Shown: positions 28,867 to 34,175 of the stretch, piece by piece
How positions within the stretch are numbered: the first letter of the stretch is position 1
How the letters are laid out: each line of letters begins with the position of its first letter
Source: Clostridiales bacterium
Lineage (GTDB): Bacteria > Bacillota > Sulfobacillia > UBA995
DNA length: 34,175 nt
NCBI GenBank assembly: GCA_003517845.1
Contig: DOZU01000239.1
Location: 1-34,175 of the forward strand
Direction: 5' to 3'
Notes under the pieces: generated by a model
Database searches by the model: none
What the model saw: only the letters and a program-made list of their open reading frames with translations
What the model was told of the DNA's origin: nothing
Translations under genes and position numbers: made by a program

Positions 28867-30009
28867 CTAGAGCGGCTCATCAAACCAATCGGAGGGGAAG
28901 TCGCCCGGCAGCCGCAGATCAAGCTCGCCGGAACGCAGGTCGCAGACGAAGGGGTGCGCGGGCACGAGCCAGGAGATACGCTGCCAGCCGCGCGAGCTGG
29001 CGAGGTCGGCGACGCGGGCCATAACCGGCTCGATGTCGGTCTCGTACCAGTTGAACCAGAAAAGGATCCGCGCTACAGGACGGCCGTCCACCAAGACAAT
29101 GCCGGCCATGCAGTCGGCTCCGAGGCACCAGGGCACGGCGCTGAGCCGCTGCGCCCCGAAGACGACGCTTTCGGGGGGAACAGACGCCAAAACGCCGGGA
29201 ACATCCTCGAGGAACTCGAAGAAGAAGTCGGGCATGGGCCGCAGGAGTCCGCGGAGGCTGTCCCCTTCCCAGGATGCGGGGTCGGCCGGATCGCGGCCCC
29301 GACGCTGAAGGCCGGCACGGATGTGCCAGAGGCTGCCGGACATCGGCCGAACGGGGATGCCGCGATGGGAGTACCACCAAAGGGCGGTGCGCAGCCGGCG
29401 CAGGTAACGCGCGTATTCAAGGCCCCGGCGGGACGGAGGGACCGACTGCCAGGGGTCGCAATCGAAGAGCTGATTGAAGGTCCAAAAAGGCAGGACGGGC
29501 CGGCGCCGCCTGCCGGGAGGGCGCGGCGCGTCGAGAGCGCGTATTATGGCGAGGTCCGGCCAGGGGCACCGCCACAGCTCGGCTGAAGGCGGGTCGGGCT
29601 CGGGAACGGAGTCCGGACGGTCTTCCCCGCCCCATACCTGGCGCCAGAACGGCGCGCGCAGTACGGAGTGAGGGGCGCAGGCCACGAGTACGTGACGGCC
29701 GGCCGCGTGCGTCTGAAGTATGCGGGGGAGCACGGGCTCGGTGGTTCGAGGAAAGACGCGCCAGTTCAAGGAGGCCAGATCTTGAACGTCCTTCAAGGGA
29801 ACGAACGGAGGCAGGCGCAATTCGACCAGCCGAGGGGCGGCGCGGCCGCCACCGGATACGATGACGGCCTCCGCCGCCGCAAGACGGCCGTTGAGCAGAC
29901 ACAAGGCAAGACGCACGGTGTCAATCTTGGGCGGAGGCGCACCTGCGGACACAGGGAAGAAACGCAGAACCCAGCCACCGGAACGCCGAAGGACTTGCGC
30001 GGTGTCCAC
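28867..30009 (-). CDS. Hypothetical protein next to the coupling ATPase, 380 aa
   Basis: No family recognised with confidence. The N-terminal third is beta-rich (RLALCLLNGRLAAAEAVIVS), the middle is basic and tryptophan-rich (TALWWYSHRGIPVRPMSGSL), and the last 120 residues (LSAVPWCLGADCMAGIVLVD, VARILFWFNWYETDIEPVMA) follow an alpha/beta pattern that recalls the C-terminal domain of replication-relaxation proteins, with aspartate and E-T-D in similar places. The GTG at 30009 has GGGGGAGG 10 bases upstream, 37 bases after the coupling protein stop. Frame, start and position make the gene sound. A transfer- or replication-related role is inferred only from the neighbours. Confidence 0.55.
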   Translation of the reverse strand: MDTAQVLRRSGGWVLRFFPVSAGAPPPKIDTVRLALCLLNGRLAAAEAVIVSGGGRAAPRLVELRLPPFVPLKDVQDLASLNWRVFPRTTEPVLPRILQTHAAGRHVLVACAPHSVLRAPFWRQVWGGEDRPDSVPEPDPPSAELWRCPWPDLAIIRALDAPRPPGRRRRPVLPFWTFNQLFDCDPWQSVPPSRRGLEYARYLRRLRTALWWYSHRGIPVRPMSGSLWHIRAGLQRRGRDPADPASWEGDSLRGLLRPMPDFFFEFLEDVPGVLASVPPESVVFGAQRLSAVPWCLGADCMAGIVLVDGRPVARILFWFNWYETDIEPVMARVADLASSRGWQRISWLVPAHPFVCDLRSGELDLRLPGDFPSDWFDEPL

Positions 30010-30046
30010 GGCCGCCGAGCCTCCCCCGAGAAAGCGGAGAACGGGA

Positions 30047-32020
30047 TCACGAACGCGAGCGCCGGCCGCCAGAACGCCTGCCGGCGGGCGGCGAGGCGGC
30101 GGGCGGCGGGACGAGCGCCCAGTCGGAGCCGTCCATGGGAGCAGGCACCGAGGGAGGCGGCGGGAACTGCACGTCGAGGTCGGGTGCTCCGGACGAGGAG
30201 CCGGGGCCGACGACTTCAAGCCGGCCGGGCAGCGGACGAAGGCGGCGCGGGGCCCGGCGGCGCAGGTCCCACTCGCATAGGCGCAGATCGCAGATCTCGG
30301 GAGGCTGCGGAAAACCGGCGCGCACCACGCGCACGACGGCCTGGAACTGAGGGAGTTCCATGAGGGTGGTGTAAGGGAATCGTTCTTCGAGACGCTCGGA
30401 GGTCTGGACCCGGTCGCGCACCCACATGCCGCCGGGGAAACCTCGCTCGTAGCTATAGGTCGGCTCGGCGCGGCGCACCTGGTGCTCGGCGAACTCGCGG
30501 GCGAACAGCTCGGCGTCCTCGGCGGATCCGAGGGTCAGGGCAATCTTGTTACGGCAGCATTCGAGTACGCTCTGGCGGAAGGCGCGGCTGTCGTCCGGCA
30601 GGAGCTGGGCAGTGGTCTGCACTGCCAGAACCACGGCGCAGCGGTAGCTGCGGCCAAGCGCGAGCAGCCGTTCGATGTCGGGGTTGAGATAACGCGGGAA
30701 TTCGTCGATGTAAAGGGCGTGGGCCGGCCGGCTGGTCTGGGTGCCGGGCCGGCGGAAAACGGCGTTTTGAAAATGCATCATGACGAACTGGCCGAAGACG
30801 TCGCCGAGCTTACCGAGACGGCCCATGGCGGTGTTGATCACGAGTACGCCGCCGTCGGCGAGGTGACGGTCCAGATCGACATCGGAACGGCCCAGCAGCA
30901 CGCGGCTGAGAAGGGCGTTGCCGGCGATGTCCTCAAGCTGCTGCCGCAGGCCGAGGGCGAACTGGTACATCTTGTCGCGAAGCTCGCCGAGCACTTCCCG
31001 CTCGAAGTATTCGACGAGAGCGGTCTGGCCGTACCGGCGCTTGGCGACGGGCAGCAGGTCGTGCTCTAGATAAGAGAGGTCCCGCAACGCGCGAATCATG
31101 TGCGCCAAGGTGACTTCGTCGCCCAGGACTTGCTTGAGCAGCAAGGTGGTGTTACGACAGGCGATCTCTTGCACCTGGCGGAAAAAAGCTTCCTGCCGGC
31201 CGAAGAGCGCGCGGAGCACGGTGCGCATGATCTCGGCGACGGTGTCGGGAGGGCCTTCGAGCGGGTTGAAGCGCGGGGTGGCCGGGTCTTCGGGGTTGAT
31301 ATAGACCACGGGTAGGCCCAAGGACCGAGCCATCGCGGCAACGTCCTCGGCAAGATCGCCTTTGGGCTCGATGACGGTAATGCCGGTACGGCGGCCGTCG
31401 CGCATTGCTTGAAGGTCCTGCCAGATCATGGGCTTGAGTACGCGGGTGGTCTTGCCGGTGCCGGTGGTGCCGACGACCATGGTGTGCAGATAGCGGTCTT
31501 CATGATGGATCGTGACCGGCGTGCGGCCGCGATAGGCGACGCAAACGTCCAGCGGCGAAGAGCGCACGGGCAGGGCCCTAGCGGGGCGGCCGGTGGGTCC
31601 GGACCGGGGCAACTGGGACCGCAAAGCATAGAAGGCCAAGGCGCCCAAGCACAGAAGGAGCAATGGGCCAAACTGAAGGGGCAGCAGCACGGACTGCCAG
31701 GCGTCGTGGCCGATGAGCCAGGCGCCTTGCGGGCCGGCGGAGTGATGCTCGGCAACGGACCAGGCCCAGCCGCGCACCCAGCGCGACCACCAGCCGGAGG
31801 CGGCCAGGAGCGATGCGGCCAAGCCGGGCCCGAGGAGCAGGCCGCGGCGGAGGGAGGCACCGGCGACGGCGGCCAACAAGCCGAGACCGCCGGCGACAAC
31901 GACCGGAAGGGGCATGGGGACGGGGACGGGCGCAGCCAAAACACCGCCCAGCCCCCCGGCAAACCAAACGGCGGAAACGGCCGCGGCAAGAAAGGAGATT
32001 GCTGCGCCAAAGATGGTCAA
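30047..32020 (-). CDS. VirD4/TraD-like type IV coupling ATPase
   Basis: The 657-residue protein is a conjugation coupling ATPase that links a DNA-protein complex to a type IV secretion channel. It has several membrane segments in the first 130 residues, Walker A MVVGTTGTGKTT (181-192), an intermediate region ITVIEPKGDLAEDVAAMARS and Walker B in HALYIDEFPRYL, followed by SYRCAVVLAVQTTAQLL. These match the TraG/TraD/TrwB branch. The last 80 residues are proline-rich. TTG at 32020 has AGGAGGG with 8 bases spacing. No relaxase or VirB-type channel genes are visible, so the rest of the transfer machinery would lie outside the window. It is the best evidence that the region is conjugative or mobilisable. 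Confidence 0.9.
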   Translation of the reverse strand: MTIFGAAISFLAAAVSAVWFAGGLGGVLAAPVPVPMPLPVVVAGGLGLLAAVAGASLRRGLLLGPGLAASLLAASGWWSRWVRGWAWSVAEHHSAGPQGAWLIGHDAWQSVLLPLQFGPLLLLCLGALAFYALRSQLPRSGPTGRPARALPVRSSPLDVCVAYRGRTPVTIHHEDRYLHTMVVGTTGTGKTTRVLKPMIWQDLQAMRDGRRTGITVIEPKGDLAEDVAAMARSLGLPVVYINPEDPATPRFNPLEGPPDTVAEIMRTVLRALFGRQEAFFRQVQEIACRNTTLLLKQVLGDEVTLAHMIRALRDLSYLEHDLLPVAKRRYGQTALVEYFEREVLGELRDKMYQFALGLRQQLEDIAGNALLSRVLLGRSDVDLDRHLADGGVLVINTAMGRLGKLGDVFGQFVMMHFQNAVFRRPGTQTSRPAHALYIDEFPRYLNPDIERLLALGRSYRCAVVLAVQTTAQLLPDDSRAFRQSVLECCRNKIALTLGSAEDAELFAREFAEHQVRRAEPTYSYERGFPGGMWVRDRVQTSERLEERFPYTTLMELPQFQAVVRVVRAGFPQPPEICDLRLCEWDLRRRAPRRLRPLPGRLEVVGPGSSSGAPDLDVQFPPPPSVPAPMDGSDWALVPPPAASPPAGRRSGGRRSRS

Positions 32021-32262
32021 GGCTGCGTCCCTCCTGAAGGTGTAACCAGAGGGAAGTTCAGCTGCTTAGTCCTTCCTGCCGGCTCCCAAACCCGGAGCCA
32101 GGCGGCCAGACGCGCTTCCAGCAGCTTGAGAGGCTCTCGCATTGTCCGGAGCTGCTGCGTTTCGCCTTCGGAACTGGCCTGCAGGGCCTGCCCAATAGCG
32201 TCGTCTATCAGTTGCACTTGCCGCAAGGCCTCGCGGCAGTCTGCCTCTCGGAGCAGGTTCAT
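32017..32262 (-). CDS. Small helical protein, 81 aa, coupled to the coupling ATPase
   Basis: A short helical protein starting MNLLREADCREALRQVQLID, with a second helix (TQQLRTMREPLKLLEARLAA). AGGAGGG precedes the ATG at 32262, which shares TGATG with the upstream gene's stop. The stop at 32017 overlaps the coupling ATPase start by a few bases. The two-helix shape resembles small accessory proteins of conjugative DNA processing, but no family is recognised. Confidence 0.6.
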   Translation of the reverse strand: MNLLREADCREALRQVQLIDDAIGQALQASSEGETQQLRTMREPLKLLEARLAAWLRVWEPAGRTKQLNFPLVTPSGGTQP

Positions 32263-33356
32263 CAAAGCATCCCTCCTGAAGGGGTCGTGCTGAGGCGTAG
32301 AAGCCGAAGGGGGGCGGGGGCGTCCGGTCCGGGGGGGCTCCCCGCAGGGACGAGGTACCAGAGCCAGTCGCGAGGGCCGACGGCGGCGCCGAGGCTTCGG
32401 GCCCAGGCGGGGCTGGAAACCAAGGCGAATATGCCGGAGCAGCCAAGAGCGCGCAGTGCGTCGAGCGTCACTTCGTCTTTCAAGAAGAGCAGGGCGCGGA
32501 GGTCGGCAGCCCGCAGGTCGATGGCAAGGAAGGACGAGGCGCGACCGCGCAGAACGTGACCCCCGGGACAGCCGGGCACGGGGCGTTCCAGCACGGCACC
32601 CCCGAGAAAACCGCCGACAGCCTCGGCCAAGGATTCGCCGAGGCGAGGCACGCCGGCCAGGAGGCCGAGGGCGGAGAGGCCGTCCTCGGGCACGAAACAC
32701 CAGCGGGCACGCTTGCGGAAGGGCCGCACGGCGGCGATTGCCCCGGAGAAGTCGGGATAGCTGACGGAGGAACCACGGCCCAACACCAACGCGAAGGAGG
32801 CGTCGGAGGGGAAAAGGGGATGGACGGCGCACGACCAGAGACGGAAGACGCGCGTAGCCTGCGCGGCAGAAAAGGCGGTGCCGCAAAGCCACCGGCCGGA
32901 AGCCGGAGGGAGGCCCCGGACGCCGCAGAGAAAACCAGGAAGGCGCGGCGGCACAAGCTCGGCGGCGAAGTCGGGCATATCGTCCCAGAAGACGAACCGG
33001 CTGCCGGCGCCGCGCTCGGCGAGCACGACGAAGATTTCGGAAGCGATGCAGTGAGCAAGCAGGCTGTGATCGCCACGCAGCAACGGGCGCGAACGGGCGG
33101 GGACGAGACCGGGAGCCGGGAAGACGAGGTGCTGCCGGCGGTCGGTGTCCTGGGGACGCACCTGAATCAAACCCTGCCCAGACAACTCTCTAACGGCTAT
33201 GCGCGCGGCACGCTCGCTCAGGGGCCGACCGTCTTCGACGGCCACAAGACGCTGGAAGGGCCCCAGCTCGGAGACGCTCAGGCGGACAAGGTGCTTGACT
33301 GCGGCGGGAACAAGCCCGGAACGCGAGGGCTTGAGCCGAACACGAGAAACCGGCAT
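32262..33356 (-). CDS. Winged-helix replication-relaxation-like protein
   Basis: A 364-residue protein. A winged helix at about 20-80 is suggested by FQRLVAVEDGRPLSERAARI, AVRELSGQGLIQVRPQDTDR and RQHLVFPAPGLVPARSRPLL; the following GDHSLLAHCIASEIFVVLAE matches the H-x-x-x-x-N-type helix that follows the winged helix in replication-relaxation proteins. The C-terminal half is alpha/beta with several tryptophan and proline turns. AAGGAGGG precedes the ATG at 33356. It shares the layout of the protein at 19787-20551. Such proteins are often found next to conjugation genes on plasmids. I infer a role in replication control or relaxation of DNA for transfer; the exact activity is unknown. Confidence 0.6.
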   Translation of the reverse strand: MPVSRVRLKPSRSGLVPAAVKHLVRLSVSELGPFQRLVAVEDGRPLSERAARIAVRELSGQGLIQVRPQDTDRRQHLVFPAPGLVPARSRPLLRGDHSLLAHCIASEIFVVLAERGAGSRFVFWDDMPDFAAELVPPRLPGFLCGVRGLPPASGRWLCGTAFSAAQATRVFRLWSCAVHPLFPSDASFALVLGRGSSVSYPDFSGAIAAVRPFRKRARWCFVPEDGLSALGLLAGVPRLGESLAEAVGGFLGGAVLERPVPGCPGGHVLRGRASSFLAIDLRAADLRALLFLKDEVTLDALRALGCSGIFALVSSPAWARSLGAAVGPRDWLWYLVPAGSPPGPDAPAPLRLLRLSTTPSGGML

Positions 33357-33408
33357 GAAGGCCAACCCTCCTTCGCGGGAGCAAGAGTGCGCTCGCGGCC
33401 GAACACGG

Positions 33409-33831
33409 TCAGGTCGTTTGCTCAAGATAGGCGCGGCGCGAGAGGCTGTCGGCCTGGACGTTCTGTTCCCGCGGAACCCAAACCAGGCGAAGGCGCTGGA
33501 ACCTTGATAGAAAGGCACGAGCGCGGTCGTATAGCGGCCGTATCCGCTCGGAACGCACGGCGTACTCGCCGGAAAGCTGGCAGACCACGAGGCGGCTATC
33601 GGATCGCAACTCGACGGGCTCGCCCGCATAACCGCTCGCAAAAAGCCACTGGAGAGCTTCGATTACGGCCTGGTATTCGGCCACGTTATTGGTGGCGGAC
33701 GGGCCCTCCACAACCCGGCCCCAACCTTCGTCGACCTTGATCCCGTCCCGGTAGGCGACCCAACCGTAACAAGCAATGCCGCCGGGATTCACCGGCTCGC
33801 AAAGACCGTCGGTCCACACCACGATGCCCAT
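33409..33831 (-). CDS. RNase HI-like protein
   Basis: A 140-residue ribonuclease H-fold protein that would degrade the RNA strand of RNA-DNA hybrids. The catalytic carboxylates are all visible: Asp8 in VWTDGLCEP, Glu52 in NNVAEYQAVIEAL, Asp78 in LRSDSRLVV and Asp128 in NVQADSLS. The usual length is 140-160 residues, so it is complete. GGGAGGG lies before the ATG at 33831. It starts the minus-strand operon that continues to the coupling ATPase. On an element carrying its own primase and polymerase it could remove primers or R-loops at the origin. Confidence 0.88.
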   Translation of the reverse strand: MGIVVWTDGLCEPVNPGGIACYGWVAYRDGIKVDEGWGRVVEGPSATNNVAEYQAVIEALQWLFASGYAGEPVELRSDSRLVVCQLSGEYAVRSERIRPLYDRARAFLSRFQRLRLVWVPREQNVQADSLSRRAYLEQTT

Positions 33832-33874
33832 GAAATGCGCCCTCCCCCCCTAGCTGCTCCCAACGCACCCCGGT

Positions 33875-33905
33875 CTGCTTTGGCGCCCGCAGGCGCCGTC
33901 AGCAG
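33875..33905. repeat. 31-bp palindromic direct repeat, copy 1
   Basis: The unit reads CTGCTTTGGCGCCCGCAGGC followed by GCCGTCAGCAG. It contains nested palindromes: CTGCT/AGCAG outside and GGCGCC/GGCGCC inside. It is identical to the copy at 34024-34054 except for one base in the loop. The pair is spaced 149 bases start to start, in non-coding DNA ahead of the RNase H operon. Possible roles are origin iterons, a partition site, an oriT element or an operator. Confidence 0.75.
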
Positions 33906-34023
33906 CCCGGAACCCGCACGCGAAAACCCCGCATAATAGCCGCTTGGAAAGCCGTATGGATCCACGCCTTTCCCGGATATGAAAACCCACGCAACACCAA
34001 CCAGACCAGCTCTCGGTCCCGGC

Positions 34024-34054
34024 CTGCTTTGGCGCCTGCAGGCGCCGTCAGCAG
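34024..34054. repeat. 31-bp palindromic direct repeat, copy 2
   Basis: Same unit and orientation as 33875-33905 with T for C at the centre, which turns CGCA into TGCA and makes the core a fuller palindrome (GGCGCCTGCAGGCGCC). Confidence 0.75.
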
Positions 34055-34067
34055 ACCGGGACCTTCC

Positions 34068-34112
34068 CCGGGGGCTCCGCCCCCGGCACCCCCCCAGGGG
34101 CCTTGCCCCTAC
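34068..34112. terminator. Two adjacent GC-rich hairpins
   Basis: CCGGGGGC/GCCCCCGG (34068-34086, loop TCC) is followed by AGGGGC/GCCCCT (34098-34112, loop CTT). On the plus strand a poly-T is lacking. On the minus strand they would follow a gene beyond the window. Such hairpins are common between transcription units. Confidence 0.5.
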
Positions 34113-34175
34113 CACCCCTCGAAAAATAGGGACGACGCCACTCGCGACAAGCGCTCGTGTAATCCCCAAGCGAAA

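Larger units (their letters stand above)
33832..34175. other. Non-coding region at the right edge
   Basis: This stretch holds two palindromic direct repeats and two strong hairpins (listed separately). On the minus strand a TATTAT at 33938-33933 could be a -10 element for the RNase H operon, without a clear -35. No credible gene is seen. Confidence 0.5.

Noticed and set aside
33789..34169. A 126-codon minus-strand frame over the right-edge repeats
   Set aside because: It overlaps the RNase H start, has no ribosome binding site and its sequence is explained by palindromic repeats and hairpins.
1..34175. CRISPR array expected from the Csx15- and Csx3-like genes
   Set aside because: No set of short direct repeats with regular unique spacers was seen on reading; the repeats found are pairs or irregular leaders.

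Overview
The window is a high-GC bacterial accessory region, most likely part of a conjugative or mobilisable plasmid or integrative element. Strong AGGAGG-type ribosome binding sites precede nearly every gene and starts vary among ATG, GTG and TTG. I cannot name the host; the style suits a GC-rich Firmicutes-like or related Gram-positive bacterium, possibly a thermophile. Almost all genes lie on the minus strand in tightly overlapping operons. Two plus-strand restriction-modification cassettes with visibly lower GC interrupt this backbone. No rRNA, tRNA or CRISPR array was seen.

Layout. 1-822: edge fragments, a possible broken Flp-type pilin gene and a small zinc-ribbon gene. 823-3010: restriction-modification cassette 1 (NPPY methyltransferase plus PD-(D/E)XK-type endonuclease). 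2870-10460: a replication/recombination block read leftwards: RecT-like protein, primase with a nested SSB, Cas4/RecB-like nuclease, a single beta-clamp-like domain, rhomboid protease, family A DNA polymerase and two hypotheticals. 10546-19786: small accessory genes, among them a Csx15-like protein, two DUF1828-like proteins, a deoxyribosyltransferase-like protein, zinc-finger proteins, a RavA/ViaA-like MoxR ATPase plus VWA pair, and two small proteins of 35 and 49 residues. 19787-24183: winged-helix protein, S1-domain protein, a protein with two Csx3-like segments, a NERD nuclease and a CPBP membrane protease. 24549-27601: restriction-modification cassette 2. 27704-33831: zinc-finger proteins, a VirD4/TraD-type coupling ATPase, replication-relaxation-like proteins and an RNase H. 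33832-34175: non-coding, with a palindromic 31-bp direct repeat and strong hairpins.

Together the genes suggest an element with its own polymerase, primase, SSB, annealing protein, nuclease and RNase H, a conjugation-type DNA pump, and a set of defence or counter-defence genes (two restriction systems, Csx15- and Csx3-like proteins, NERD nuclease). The most unusual signals are: (1) a 158/159-bp, nearly identical, highly foldable leader present twice, ahead of the RecT operon and ahead of the operon beginning at 19462, whose 3' end carries the Shine-Dalgarno sequence inside a hairpin; (2) two proteins resembling type III CRISPR second-messenger accessory proteins with no CRISPR locus in view; (3) a primase reading frame that runs without a stop into an SSB that has its own ribosome binding site; (4) a sliding-clamp first domain standing alone; and (5) recurrent intergenic modules built of a GC-rich hairpin, a TTGTCC motif and a ribosome binding site.

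Family assignments are from recognised motifs and memory of the families, without any database search.
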